Assembly (NCBI GenBank): GCA_003164785.1
Contig: PLUE01000032.1
Location: forward strand, 84,393-148,392
Reading direction: 5' to 3'
DNA from: Gammaproteobacteria bacterium
Lineage (GTDB): Bacteria; Pseudomonadota; Gammaproteobacteria; Steroidobacterales; Steroidobacteraceae
Length of the DNA stretch: 64,000 bases
Position numbers and translations under genes: made by a program. This document shows, piece by piece, positions 16,993-25,623 of this stretch. The notes below the pieces were generated by a model. It was not told where the DNA came from and did no database searches. It saw only the letters and a program-made list of their open reading frames with translations. Position 1 is the stretch's first letter. Every line of letters starts with the position of its first letter.

Positions 16993-17530
16993 GCGGAATC
17001 CTTCGGGGGCCGGACAGCGTGCAACCAATGACAGGATGCCTCGTCCGGCCCGGATGAGGATCGTGTCAATGGTCTCGCCAGGCCTTGCGGCTGATGCACC
17101 ATGGCCATGAGGGCCAAGTATGTTGATGCATCGACTCTCGAGTCCGAGAGGCGGCTACTCCCCAAAGAGGGTTGCAGGATATAACAGGGACGGGGACACG
17201 GGAAGCCGATTCCGCGGTCGCAAGGTGGGCTGTAATGTCCGCACGGCAGGACCGGTCTCATTGCATACAAGCCCGCCCAAGGAGTTCCCCTGTCCCGTCC
17301 AAAGACACAATGGTCGATAGACCGATCGTCCCTGCCCTGCCGGGGGCGTGATTCCCGCGACCGCCGTCTTCGCGGCGCTGCACATCCGGGTCTGGCAGGA
17401 GCATTCGCCGAAATTGGGAGATGCGCACATCCCAGGAGGCCGATTTGACGCAAAGCTGTGGCCTGACCCAAGGCAACCGGCCCGGTGCGCAGTTGCCGCC
17501 TGCCCGAGTTACCGCGCGAGAGGTTTTCCG
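16993..17530 (+). other. Gene-free stretch between exchanger and ParD-like gene
   Basis: No convincing coding sequence in 538 bp; the open frames here have no recognisable family and weak ribosome sites. It contains a perfect 6-bp hairpin (CTCTCG AGTC CGAGAG, 17135-17150) and a long imperfect palindrome (17187-17300, listed separately). The 3' end holds the leader of the ParD-like gene. The sequence looks like intergenic or decayed mobile DNA. Confidence 0.6.
17187..17300. repeat. Long imperfect palindrome (possible REP/MITE-like element)
   Basis: The left arm GGACGGGGACACGGGAA (17188-17204) matches the reverse complement of the right arm TTCCCCTGTCCCGTCC (17285-17300) with one gap and one mismatch. 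Further in, GGTGGGCT and TAATG on the left pair with CATTG and AGCCCGCC on the right. The whole 114 nt could fold into one branched hairpin. Such G/C-rich arms resemble REP/REPIN or MITE elements, but only one copy is in this window, so mobility is unproven. Confidence 0.45.
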
Positions 17531-17803
17531 ATGCAAATTGCCGTGACAGAGGCCCAGACCAAGTTCCTACAGGAACTCGTGCGCAGCGGTCGCTATGCGT
17601 CGCTCGCCGATGCCGTGGCGGGCGCGCTCAAGTTATTGGACGAGGCGCTGGCCACCGAACGTCGATTCGATCCCATTGGAGCGCATGTGGCCGCGCGCCT
17701 GCAACTCGGTGATGGACGCCCCAACGAACTCCGACGTGCGTCGGATCGAGTCAATCGCCACGGGCGCGAAGCGCTGCAGCCGCAACAGACGAGGAAGCGG
17801 TAG
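17531..17803 (+). CDS. ParD-like ribbon-helix-helix antitoxin, no toxin partner
   Basis: A 90-residue protein whose first ~55 residues fit the ParD/CC2985 family (QTKFLQELVRSGRYASLADAVAGALKLLDE, ending in an acidic/charged helix). ParD antitoxins bind DNA through the ribbon-helix-helix and neutralise ParE. The start at ATG 17531 has GAGAGG eight bases upstream. The C-terminal ~35 residues are basic and unlike normal ParD tails. No ParE-type frame follows; the next gene is on the other strand. It may be an orphan antitoxin or a stand-alone regulator. Confidence 0.65.
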   Translation: MQIAVTEAQTKFLQELVRSGRYASLADAVAGALKLLDEALATERRFDPIGAHVAARLQLGDGRPNELRRASDRVNRHGREALQPQQTRKR

Positions 17804-17846
17804 TCCGGTCTAGTGCGGGTCTGCGTCGCAGCCGCCCCGCGAACCC

Positions 17847-18677
17847 TCAACTGAGACGGGAAAATGCGTCTTTGCAGGCGCGGCATGACAGGTGTGTGAA
17901 CTCGAAGGGCTGAGCCGTCCAGGGTCCATCGACGGCGCCGCATAGCGGCTGGACGGTCGATTCGGCGAGCCGTCGAGCGTGAATCAACGGGTGGGCGTCG
18001 CTGGGATGCGCTGCCGATGCCTCCAAGCAGCCAAACAGCCGTGCCTCGTGACGCGCGAAGAAGTGATTGAGCGCCTCGGCGAGAAGGTCGTCCCGCTCTC
18101 GTCCGAGGCGCTTCACCAATGCGCCCAATCGCTCCTGATGTTCGTCACCTTGGGACAGGTGCAATTGGGGCACGATACCGGATCGATCGACCCACTGTCC
18201 GAGCTGGGCGCAGCCACCGGCCAGGTGCGTGTGCACTTCCGCCTGACCGAGTCGGTCGTAGTTCAAATAGTCGATGCAGGCCTGGGCCAGGTCGCAATCC
18301 AAAGCGCGCAAATTGCCCAGATCGAATGCAAATTCATGGCCGTTGTACAGGCCCGCCAGGAAATGAGTCAAACGTCGGCTTTGGCCGGTCCCAGGATGGT
18401 CAGCGATCGCCTTGGCGATCTTCACCAGCGCCAGCCGTGCACGCTCCATGATCTCCTCGAGGTCCACCGCGGCAGCCGTCGACCGCTCGCGCCGGCCCGA
18501 TACGATTTTCTCCCAGGCATCATTCAACTCGAGTGCTTGCTCATCGCCGGTAACGTTGAAGGTCATCCGAATTGCCTTGTCGTTCGAGGGAGCGCTGCCA
18601 TTCATGGGAGTTTGTCCGAGCGGAGGGTGTGCAGCGGATCTTGGGCCCATTGCGGACGCCGCGTCAAACTCACTCAT
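17847..18677 (-). CDS. Uncharacterised protein with DUF7673-like domain
   Basis: A 276-residue cytoplasmic protein without signal or membrane segments. Residues ~80-150 (ALVKIAKAIADHPGTGQSRR, then HFLAGLYNGHEFAFDLGNL) resemble the DUF7673 module found in many plasmid and integrative-element proteins (usual form: GQSRRVADFLLAWWNA...). The N-terminal 40 residues are low-complexity and the C-terminus ends with a CxxC pair (SCRACKD). No function is known. The resemblance is from memory of the family pattern, so moderate confidence. Its neighbours (orphan ParD, GNAT) fit a small accessory patch. Confidence 0.6.
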   Translation of the reverse strand: MSEFDAASAMGPRSAAHPPLGQTPMNGSAPSNDKAIRMTFNVTGDEQALELNDAWEKIVSGRRERSTAAAVDLEEIMERARLALVKIAKAIADHPGTGQSRRLTHFLAGLYNGHEFAFDLGNLRALDCDLAQACIDYLNYDRLGQAEVHTHLAGGCAQLGQWVDRSGIVPQLHLSQGDEHQERLGALVKRLGRERDDLLAEALNHFFARHEARLFGCLEASAAHPSDAHPLIHARRLAESTVQPLCGAVDGPWTAQPFEFTHLSCRACKDAFSRLS

Positions 18678-18703
18678 GGGGCGTGCCGTGGGGCCCGTGC
18701 GGC

Positions 18704-19153
18704 TCAGGGTTTTGGGTCTACGTAGATGTATTGGATGAAGCCGTGATTCTTTCCGAGCCGATCGTAGAGCTGTCGGGCGGTGACATTGCTGTCGTGCGTC
18801 AACCAGTAGGGGTTCTGCGCTCCGGCCGACTGCGCGGCCACCGCGACGGCCTGGATCAGCGTGCGGCCGTAACCGGCGCCGCGGGCGGCCGGGTCAACGT
18901 AAAGGTCCTGTAGGTAGCAGGCGGGGGACTTCGACCAGGTGTCGTCATGCAGGAGGTAGTGGACGATGCCGACGAGTTCCTTCGTGGCGTCGCGAATGCC
19001 CATTCCATGAATGCGTCCCGATTGAATCCTGGACCAGGTGCTGCTGGTCACCTCCGGCGGCAGGTCGACGCCATAGAAGCGTAGATACGCGGACCACAGC
19101 TGCTCCCAGCGAGCGTGGTCGGCTACGCGCAGAGGCGCGACGTCAGCGACCAT
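18704..19153 (-). CDS. GNAT family N-acetyltransferase
   Basis: A ~149-residue acetyltransferase: VADHARWEQLWSAYLRFYG at the start, then LQDLYVDPAARGAGYGRTLI (acetyl-CoA loop), and WLTHDSNVTARQLYDRLGKN. This is the pattern of a common proteobacterial GNAT group of unknown substrate. Start ATG 19153 is the best match to the family N-terminus; upstream in-frame ATGs at 19174 or further would add unrelated residues. Same strand as the DUF7673-like gene, 26 bases apart. Confidence 0.82.
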   Translation of the reverse strand: MVADVAPLRVADHARWEQLWSAYLRFYGVDLPPEVTSSTWSRIQSGRIHGMGIRDATKELVGIVHYLLHDDTWSKSPACYLQDLYVDPAARGAGYGRTLIQAVAVAAQSAGAQNPYWLTHDSNVTARQLYDRLGKNHGFIQYIYVDPKP

Positions 19154-19220
19154 GAGGTATTCGCTTCCACGCATATTGACTACGCATAATGATCTCATCT
19201 TAACCGCGGAGATCGCAAAA

Positions 19221-19430
19221 GTGGATTCGATTGCTGAAGCGTTGCTCGACGCGCAGAACAAGGCGGCGGCATTGTTCGCGCCCGTGGTGTCGACAGGGCT
19301 CGCGCGGCACTGGATCCTCGAGATTCATTTCGTGGATCGAGCGCGGGAAATCGGGGGGGTTCTTCGAGCAATTGTTGACGATTTGAGGGCCGTGGGGCTG
19401 GATTTGGCGATGCGGTCGCCGCGGGAGTAA
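19221..19430 (+). CDS. Small ORF or gene remnant upstream of aldehyde dehydrogenase
   Basis: A possible 69-residue frame starting at GTG 19221 with GGAG nine bases upstream (DSIAEALLDAQNKAAALFAP...). The first 25 residues vaguely recall the N-terminal helix of M24-type metallopeptidases (LLDAQxKAxALF), but no catalytic part follows, so it could be a decayed fragment. It could equally be non-coding leader DNA. Low confidence. Confidence 0.3.
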   Translation: MDSIAEALLDAQNKAAALFAPVVSTGLARHWILEIHFVDRAREIGGVLRAIVDDLRAVGLDLAMRSPRE

Positions 19431-19544
19431 AATGAGCGGCTGGCGTCGACGTTCGCCACCGTATTTTGATGGATTCCTTCGGCATGTGTGAGGACGGCTG
19501 GCACGTAAGGCCTCGCGTGTGCGGGCAATTACAACGGAGACAAT

Positions 19545-21065
19545 ATGATTTATGCAGCTCCTGGCACCGATGGTGCCAAAGTCAAATTCAAGGCCAAGTA
19601 CGACAATTTCATCGGCGGTAAATGGGTCGCCCCGGTCAAGGGCGGCTACTTCGACGTCATCACGCCGGCGACCGGCAAGGTATTCACGAAGGCTGCCCGG
19701 TCGACCGCCGAAGACGTCGAGGCGGCACTCGACGCGGCGCATGCGGCCGCCGACAAGTGGGGCCGCACGGCGCCCGCCGACCGTGCCAACGTGTTGCTGA
19801 AGATTGCCGATCGCATCGAGCAGAATCTCGAACTGCTGGCGTATGCCGAAACGGTCGATAACGGCAAACCAATCCGGGAAACGCTGAACGCCGACCTGCC
19901 GTTGACGGTCGATCATTTCCGGTATTTTGCCGGTTGCATCCGAGCCCAGGAGGGTTCGCTCAGCGATCTCGACGAGACCACCGTCGCCTATCACTTCCAC
20001 GAGCCGTTGGGCGTCGTGGGCCAGATCATTCCGTGGAACTTCCCGATCCTCATGGCTGCCTGGAAGTTGGCGCCCGCGCTCGCCGCGGGCAATTGCGTCG
20101 TGTTGAAGCCCGCCGAACAGACGCCGATCAGCATTCTCGTGTTGGTCGAGCTGATCGCGGACCTGCTGCCGCCGGGTGTCCTGAACATCATCAATGGCTT
20201 TGGTCGGGAGGCGGGTCTGCCGCTCGCCACCAGCCGGCGAATCGCAAAGATCGCATTCACCGGGTCGACCACGACGGGCCGCGTCATCGCCCAAGCCGCC
20301 GCCAACAACTTGATACCGACCACCCTCGAATTGGGCGGCAAGTCGCCGAACATCTTCTTTGCCGATGTGGCGGAAGCCGACGACGATTTCTTCGACAAGG
20401 CCATCGAGGGCCTGGTGATGTTCGCCTTCAATCAGGGCGAGGTATGCACGTGTCCGTCGCGTGCCTTGATTCAAGAATCGATTTACGACAAGTTCATGAA
20501 GCGCGCGCTCGAGAGGGTCGCCGCGATCAAGCAGGGCAATCCTCTGGATACGGAGACCATGCTGGGCGCACAGGCATCGAAGGAGCAGCTCACCAAGATC
20601 CTGACGTACTTGGAGCTTGGCAAGCAGGAGGGTGCGGAATTGCTGGCGGGGGGTGCGCAGGCGAAGCTGCCGGGCGATCTGGAAGGCGGTTACTACGTGC
20701 AACCGACGATGTTCAAGGGTCGCAATAAAATGCGCCTGTTCCAGGAGGAAATCTTCGGACCCGTGCTTGCGGTGACCACGTTCAAGACCGAAGCAGAAGC
20801 GTTGGAGATCGCCAACGACACGCTCTACGGTCTGGGGGCCGGCGTGTGGTCGCGCGACGGCAGCACGTGCTACCGCATGGGACGCGCGATCAAGGCGGGC
20901 CGGGTGTGGACGAATTGCTACCATGCCTATCCTGCGCATGCCGCCTTCGGTGGCTACAAAGAGTCCGGGATCGGCCGTGAGAACCACAAGATGATGCTCG
21001 ACCATTACCAGCAGACCAAGAACCTGCTGGTGAGCTACAGTCCAAAGAAGCTCGGCTTCTTCTAG
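19545..21065 (+). CDS. NAD-dependent aldehyde dehydrogenase (ExaC/AcoD type)
   Basis: A 506-residue ALDH oxidising acetaldehyde or related aldehydes. Key parts: [15 protein letters not shown] near the N-terminus, [21 protein letters not shown], general base E262 in LELGGKSPN, catalytic C301 in [11 protein letters not shown] (a second Cys at 303), and [15 protein letters not shown] at the C-terminus. These match the AcoD/ExaC branch, known to act with alcohol dehydrogenases. GGAG lies six bases before ATG 19545. Downstream is its usual partner, a DUF779 protein. Confidence 0.93.
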   Translation: MIYAAPGTDGAKVKFKAKYDNFIGGKWVAPVKGGYFDVITPATGKVFTKAARSTAEDVEAALDAAHAAADKWGRTAPADRANVLLKIADRIEQNLELLAYAETVDNGKPIRETLNADLPLTVDHFRYFAGCIRAQEGSLSDLDETTVAYHFHEPLGVVGQIIPWNFPILMAAWKLAPALAAGNCVVLKPAEQTPISILVLVELIADLLPPGVLNIINGFGREAGLPLATSRRIAKIAFTGSTTTGRVIAQAAANNLIPTTLELGGKSPNIFFADVAEADDDFFDKAIEGLVMFAFNQGEVCTCPSRALIQESIYDKFMKRALERVAAIKQGNPLDTETMLGAQASKEQLTKILTYLELGKQEGAELLAGGAQAKLPGDLEGGYYVQPTMFKGRNKMRLFQEEIFGPVLAVTTFKTEAEALEIANDTLYGLGAGVWSRDGSTCYRMGRAIKAGRVWTNCYHAYPAHAAFGGYKESGIGRENHKMMLDHYQQTKNLLVSYSPKKLGFF

Positions 21066-21080
21066 TTCCGGTTTGAATCA

Positions 21081-21100
21081 CGGGGCGGAGAGCCGCCCCG
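21081..21100 (+). other. Intercistronic hairpin between ALDH and DUF779
   Basis: A perfect 8-bp GC stem (CGGGGCGG / CCGCCCCG) with an AGAG loop lies 16 bases after the ALDH stop. There is no U-tract, so it is more likely an mRNA-stabilising or attenuating structure than a full terminator. Confidence 0.65.
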
Positions 21101-21118
21101 TGTCGATTGGAGAATTCC

Positions 21119-21487
21119 ATGGTTGAAAAAGTCATCGCCACGGACGCGGCCGTCGAGTTGATCGAGATGCTGAAGGCGAAGCATGGTCCGGTCATGTTTC
21201 ACCAATCGGGCGGATGCTGCGACAACAGTGCGGCCAACTGCTACCTGCCCGGAGAGATCACGACGGGCGCCGGCGACGTGTTGCTGGGTGAGATCGGCGG
21301 GAGCCCGTTTTACATCAGCAAGTCCCAGTACGAGTACTGGAAGCACACGCAGCTCATCATCGACGTCATCGACGGGCATGGGGGCACTTTCTCCCTGGAA
21401 GGGCCGGAGGGCAAGGCGTTCCATACGCGATCGCGATTGTTCACGGAGGCGGAATGGGCCGAGCTACGGGCGTGTGGCGCAGCTTGA
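21119..21487 (+). CDS. DUF779 family protein
   Basis: A 122-residue DUF779 protein. Conserved features: MFHQSGGCCDNSAANCYLPG with three Cys, then GEIGGSPFYISKSQYEYWKHTQLIIDV and FHTRSRLFTEAEW. DUF779 genes are typically linked to acetaldehyde dehydrogenase genes as here, but the biochemical role is not established; the Cys cluster suggests metal binding. ATG 21119 has GGAG six bases upstream. Confidence 0.9.
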   Translation: MVEKVIATDAAVELIEMLKAKHGPVMFHQSGGCCDNSAANCYLPGEITTGAGDVLLGEIGGSPFYISKSQYEYWKHTQLIIDVIDGHGGTFSLEGPEGKAFHTRSRLFTEAEWAELRACGAA

Positions 21488-21498
21488 TCGGAAAGCGA

Positions 21499-22599
21499 TC
21501 AGACCCGGCGCAGGAACGAGTTCATGCGCGCCAGCTCCGCATCGAGGCCGTCCCGGAATTCCGCGTCGGCAGGCGGTTCGCCGACCACATATCCGAAGGT
21601 GCTGCTGACGAGGCCCGCGGTCGTCGTCAGATTGCCCCAGCCGATGACTCGATCGCGCCATAGCAGAGGCAGGGCGTAGTAGCCCAATTTGCGCTTCGGC
21701 GCCGGCATATAGGCTTCGAAGCGATATGCCCAATCCCAAAAAATCGTGAAACGGCGGCGATCCCAAACGATCGGATCGAACGGGGTGAGCAGCCGTACCT
21801 GGTCGTCCAGCCGCCATCGCGACGACGTCGGCGATTCATCGGCAGGCCAAAACCAGTCGACTCCCTGAACTCTGGCGTGAGCGAGACGTTGTTTGGCTCG
21901 GGCGAGGGCGGATGCGCGGTGGGCAATCCATTGCGGGGCGCCGCCGCCCAACAGGCTCACGAGGTGACCCAGGCTTGCCGCAGGCAGCGGTGCGTACGTT
22001 TGCACGATCACATCGATCAGCGTGTCGAAGCGCGCGTTCGCGGCGGCCGCATCCGGGGCGGGAGCGCCGGCCTCGCGGACCGCATAGATCCGCGTACCGC
22101 TTTCGCGCCGGGCGATACGCAGCAGTCCCCGGTAATGCATGTCATCGAGCAGATGGGTGGTCGCGTTCGACGAACCGCCGAACCAATTGATCACCTTGCC
22201 GTGGGCGAAGTACAGATCCACCGCGCGCGGGTGGACGGCGCCGCCATCGCGTATGAACTCGAGCATCGCCCGCGCCTGTTTCGTCCTGGCCGTCGTCCAC
22301 GTCGTCTTCGGCACGCGAGGATGCATCAACGCGTGATGCGCCCTTGGCAGAAATCCGTAGTTGACGAAAAAGTCTTCCTCGATGGGCAGTCTCGAATAGC
22401 GTCGCTCGAGGTCGCCCGCACGATAATCGATGACCCGGTGACGCAGCGTCAAATCCTGCGCACGAGCAGGGGCACGAATCGGATCGGCCTGGACAAAACC
22501 GAGTTTCACGATGGCCCGTCCCAGCGTGGTGGGCTTGAACAGGGAGCGCGCCACGGCGTAGCGGCGCAGGTGGTCCAACGTGAGGTGCATGGTATTCAT
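21499..22599 (-). CDS. Winged-helix DNA glycosylase of the AlkX/YcaQ (HTH_42) family
   Basis: A 366-residue HTH_42 protein: LTLDHLRRYAVARSLF, then KLGFVQADPIRAPARAQDLTLRHR with the catalytic-type QxD motif (Gln-Ala-Asp), EEDFFVNYGFLPRAHHALMHPR, and C-terminal LLTPFDPIVWDRRR and YALPLLWRDRVIGW. The E. coli homologue YcaQ/AlkX with a QxD motif unhooks interstrand crosslinks, whereas AlkZ has QxQ, so a crosslink or alkylation-repair glycosylase is likely. Start ATG 22599 (or 22590) matches the family; the frame opens earlier. It is divergent from the cytochrome c gene. Confidence 0.82.
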   Translation of the reverse strand: MNTMHLTLDHLRRYAVARSLFKPTTLGRAIVKLGFVQADPIRAPARAQDLTLRHRVIDYRAGDLERRYSRLPIEEDFFVNYGFLPRAHHALMHPRVPKTTWTTARTKQARAMLEFIRDGGAVHPRAVDLYFAHGKVINWFGGSSNATTHLLDDMHYRGLLRIARRESGTRIYAVREAGAPAPDAAAANARFDTLIDVIVQTYAPLPAASLGHLVSLLGGGAPQWIAHRASALARAKQRLAHARVQGVDWFWPADESPTSSRWRLDDQVRLLTPFDPIVWDRRRFTIFWDWAYRFEAYMPAPKRKLGYYALPLLWRDRVIGWGNLTTTAGLVSSTFGYVVGEPPADAEFRDGLDAELARMNSFLRRV

Positions 22600-22646
22600 C
22601 CGAGAGACTAAACTCCTTCGCCGGTCCATTTGGTAGGATTTCGCCC

Positions 22647-23066
22647 ATGCTCAGATACGCTGGTTGGCTTGCGCTCGCATCGCTCGGCGGCGCGGCCGGT
22701 TGTTCGCGACATGCGGATCCGACGCCGACCGCTGCGAAACCGGCCATCGCGGACACCGGCGCGCGGCTGTTCAACGGAAACTGCATTGCGTGCCACCAGG
22801 AAGGCGCACGCGGCCTTCCGGGAGTGTATCCGAGCCTGGTCAGTTCGCCAGTGCTGCTGGGCGATCCGAAGGATCTGGCGAGGTGGGTCGTCCGAGGGCA
22901 GAGGCCGGTGTCCATGCCGGCAGGTCGCTACCCGACACTGATGCCGGCGTTTGGCTGGATGAAACCGGGAGACGTGGCCGCGCTGCTTACGTACCTGCGA
23001 TCACATTTTGGCAACGAGGCATCCGCGGTGGATGCGGCAACCGTAACGGAGGCCCTCGATGAGTGA
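22647..23066 (+). CDS. Lipoprotein c-type cytochrome
   Basis: A 139-residue protein with a lipobox (LGGAAGCS, lipidated Cys 19), so probably anchored on the periplasmic side. One haem site, NCIACHQEGARGLPGVYPSL, and a distal Met ligand candidate in TLMPAFGWM, in a class I cytochrome c fold. It is a small electron carrier with no oxidase partner nearby. It overlaps the HIT gene by eight bases. Confidence 0.88.
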   Translation: MLRYAGWLALASLGGAAGCSRHADPTPTAAKPAIADTGARLFNGNCIACHQEGARGLPGVYPSLVSSPVLLGDPKDLARWVVRGQRPVSMPAGRYPTLMPAFGWMKPGDVAALLTYLRSHFGNEASAVDAATVTEALDE

Positions 23067-23532
23067 GCAAGAATCGGATGCAACGGGCCACATCACGTCG
23101 ATCCATCGGATGGTCGACCGGTGTCGCGCCGCGGATTATCCCGCGCTGGTCGCGAAGGTGCCGGCCGGCTGGGTCGTCATGGGCGAACGCCAGGTGTTTC
23201 CTGGCTACTGCCTGCTGCTGCCGGATCCCGTTGCGCCGCATTTGAACGACATGCCGGTGGCAAGCCGAAGCCAATTCCTGCTGGACATGGCGCGCATCGG
23301 GGATGCGGTGCTGGCCGCCACTTCCGCCCTGCGCATCAACTACGCCATGTTCGGCAATGTGGAGCCGGCGTTGCACGCGCATATTTTCCCGCGCCATGCG
23401 GACGAGCCCGCGGCGACGCGCTCCGCCCAACCTTGGGCATTCGACTGGAGCCTGGCGCCGGAATATTCGCAAGCACTATACGGAGAGCTGCGCGCGCGAA
23501 TCGCGGCGCAGCTCACGAGGCGAACTGTGTGA
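23059..23532 (+). CDS. HIT-like nucleotide-binding protein
   Basis: A 157-residue HIT-superfamily protein: [43 protein letters not shown]. The histidine triad is in the variant form H106-x-H108-xxxx-H113 rather than HxHxH, as in some HIT-like hydrolases. Substrate is probably a nucleotide or dinucleotide. It overlaps the cytochrome gene and, tail to tail, the last 20 bases of the SPATA20-like gene. Confidence 0.78.
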   Translation: MSEQESDATGHITSIHRMVDRCRAADYPALVAKVPAGWVVMGERQVFPGYCLLLPDPVAPHLNDMPVASRSQFLLDMARIGDAVLAATSALRINYAMFGNVEPALHAHIFPRHADEPAATRSAQPWAFDWSLAPEYSQALYGELRARIAAQLTRRTV

Positions 23533-25570
23533 GCCCGCGGGCGAGGATTCGAAGATCCGTTACCGGTGCCGAGCACGTCATGCCGGTGCAAACATAGGCT
23601 GTCGTGCCCGATCCCGCCGGCTTCCCGGCCAGTGCCAAAGGAAGGTCCGCGGCATCCCCGGGAATCGCGAAGATCATCCGCGTCGGTGCGTATAGCCCAC
23701 CCAGTTCCCGGCACCAGATCTGCGCTTCCGCAGCGCTGCCGCGGATGATGACGATCTGCATCGACGCCAGAAAATCCGCCAAGGCGTTCAAGGAACTCAT
23801 GTGCGCCTGCGGATACTCGAGCATCATCGCCGCCGCAGCCTTCAGCGTGCGCTCGGCCGCCTCCAAATAGCCTGGTTCGCCGAGAAGATATCCCATCCGG
23901 ATCAGAGCGGACGCCGCCACGGCGTTCCCCGCCGGAACCGAATCGTCGCCGAAGGTCTTGCTGCGATGGATCAAGCGTTCGTGGTCGGATGCCGTGAAAT
24001 AGAATCCCCCGGCGTCCGCGTCCTCGAACTGGGACAACAGAACGTCGAGCAGCGCTCGTGCGAGCAGCAGATCGCTGCTGCGCCAGCGGGTCTGCAGGAG
24101 TTCGAGCAGCGCATCGGCGAGGAAGGCATAGTCGTCGAGGTAGGCGGCCAGGTGCGCCCGCCCGTCCTTGTACGAGGCGAGCAGACGGCCGTCGCGCCAG
24201 AGCTTGTGGCGCAAGAAGTCGACGGCGGCCGTGGCGGCGTCCGTGAGATCCGGGCGGTTCAACACCCTGCCAGCCGTCGCGAGTCCTTTGATCATCAACG
24301 CGTTCCACGACGTGAGGATCTTTTCATCGCGCGCCGGCCAGATGCGTAGATTGCGGGCCGCGAGAAGCTTGGCGCGCGCCGAATCGATTTCCGCGGTCGC
24401 CGAAACGCCGGCCGGTGCCGCGATGGATTCCACGGCTTCGCAGCCATGCAAGTGCCAGAAGCCTTCGAAGTTCGCGGGCTTGTCGAGGCCGAAGCGGGGC
24501 GCGACGAGGGAATATTCCAGTGGCGTGAGCAGCGACCGCACCTCGGCAAGGCTCCAGACGTAAAATTTTCCCTCATGCCCCTCCGAATCGGCGTCGAGGC
24601 TCGAGTAAAATCCGCCCTCCGGTGATCGCATGTCGCGCAGGGCCCAATCCGCCATGTCGCCGGCAATCCGCGCGAACAAGACTTCGCCGCTCGCCAATGC
24701 CGCCTGGGCGTACACGAAGAGCAGCTGGCCGTTGTCGTAAAGCATCTTCTCGAAGTGCGGGATCATCCAATAACCATCGACCGAATAGCGTGAAAAGCCT
24801 CCGCCGAGCTGGTCGTACACGCCGCCTTCCGCCATTCGTGTGAGCGTCAGCGTGGCCATGTACAGCGCTTTCAGGTCGGGGCTGGTGTCCTTCGATGTGG
24901 CATGCCAGTGGCGCAGGGCGCGTTCGATGCTGCCCGGGTGCGGAAACTTCGGCGCCGCGCCGAATCCGCCGAAACGCGGGTCGAACGAACGCTCCAGTGC
25001 CTCGCGGGCGCCCGGCAGCGCCGTCCCATCGAGGATGAGGTCGTCAGGCGCCTTCCCGGGCACGAGCCGCTCGAGCGCAAGCGCGAGTTCGGCATTCTGC
25101 TCCTCGATTTCCTGGTTGTGGCCGCCGAAGTAATCCGCCACGCGCCGCAGGATCTCGCTGAATGCCGGCATGCCGTGGCCCTGCGCCCTGGGGAAGTACG
25201 TGCCGCCGAAGAAGGGTTTCTGGTCCTGCGGCGCCAGAAATAGGGTCAGGGGCCAGCCTCCGGGACGCTGTGTGATGAGTTGCTGGGCCAGCTGGTAGAT
25301 CTTGTCCAAATCCGGCCGCTCTTCACGATCGACCTTGATGTTGATGAACAATCGGTTCATCAGTGCCGCGGTGGCCGGATCTTCGAAGGACTCGTGCGCC
25401 ATTACGTGACACCAATGGCAGGCCGAGTAGCCGATCGACAGCAGAATCGGCTTGTTTTCCCTTTTGGCGGCGTGCAAGGCTTCCTCGCCCCATGGGTACC
25501 AATCGACGGGATTCTCCGCGTGTTGCAGCAAATAGGGGCTGGTTTCCGCTGCAAGACGATTGCGGTGCAT
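23513..25570 (-). CDS. SPATA20/YyaL family protein (thioredoxin + glycosidase-like domains)
   Basis: A 685-residue member of the DUF255/YyaL family. N-terminal thioredoxin-like domain with [21 protein letters not shown] and CHWC at 51-54 ([16 protein letters not shown]), followed by the (alpha/alpha)6-barrel region: [61 protein letters not shown]. The family spans bacteria to human SPATA20 and its function is not settled. Start ATG 25570 matches the family. Divergent from rlmI. Confidence 0.9.
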   Translation of the reverse strand: MHRNRLAAETSPYLLQHAENPVDWYPWGEEALHAAKRENKPILLSIGYSACHWCHVMAHESFEDPATAALMNRLFINIKVDREERPDLDKIYQLAQQLITQRPGGWPLTLFLAPQDQKPFFGGTYFPRAQGHGMPAFSEILRRVADYFGGHNQEIEEQNAELALALERLVPGKAPDDLILDGTALPGAREALERSFDPRFGGFGAAPKFPHPGSIERALRHWHATSKDTSPDLKALYMATLTLTRMAEGGVYDQLGGGFSRYSVDGYWMIPHFEKMLYDNGQLLFVYAQAALASGEVLFARIAGDMADWALRDMRSPEGGFYSSLDADSEGHEGKFYVWSLAEVRSLLTPLEYSLVAPRFGLDKPANFEGFWHLHGCEAVESIAAPAGVSATAEIDSARAKLLAARNLRIWPARDEKILTSWNALMIKGLATAGRVLNRPDLTDAATAAVDFLRHKLWRDGRLLASYKDGRAHLAAYLDDYAFLADALLELLQTRWRSSDLLLARALLDVLLSQFEDADAGGFYFTASDHERLIHRSKTFGDDSVPAGNAVAASALIRMGYLLGEPGYLEAAERTLKAAAAMMLEYPQAHMSSLNALADFLASMQIVIIRGSAAEAQIWCRELGGLYAPTRMIFAIPGDAADLPLALAGKPAGSGTTAYVCTGMTCSAPVTDLRILARGLTQFAS

Positions 25571-25623
25571 GTTGGGCGTCTGCGTCGGTTAGAATGCGGC
25601 CCACTATAACTGAAGTACTTTCC

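Noticed and set aside
17155-17430. 91-codon minus-strand ORF over the palindrome
   Set aside because: Weak start context, no family I can name, and it lies across a palindromic element; more likely non-coding.
19505-19530. Possible sigma-54 site TGGCACG before the ALDH gene
   Set aside because: The -24 half looks right but the -12 TTGC element is missing at the required distance.
19200-21005. 601-codon minus-strand ORF opposite aldehyde dehydrogenase
   Set aside because: No recognisable domain; ALDH has full-length homology and the catalytic residues.
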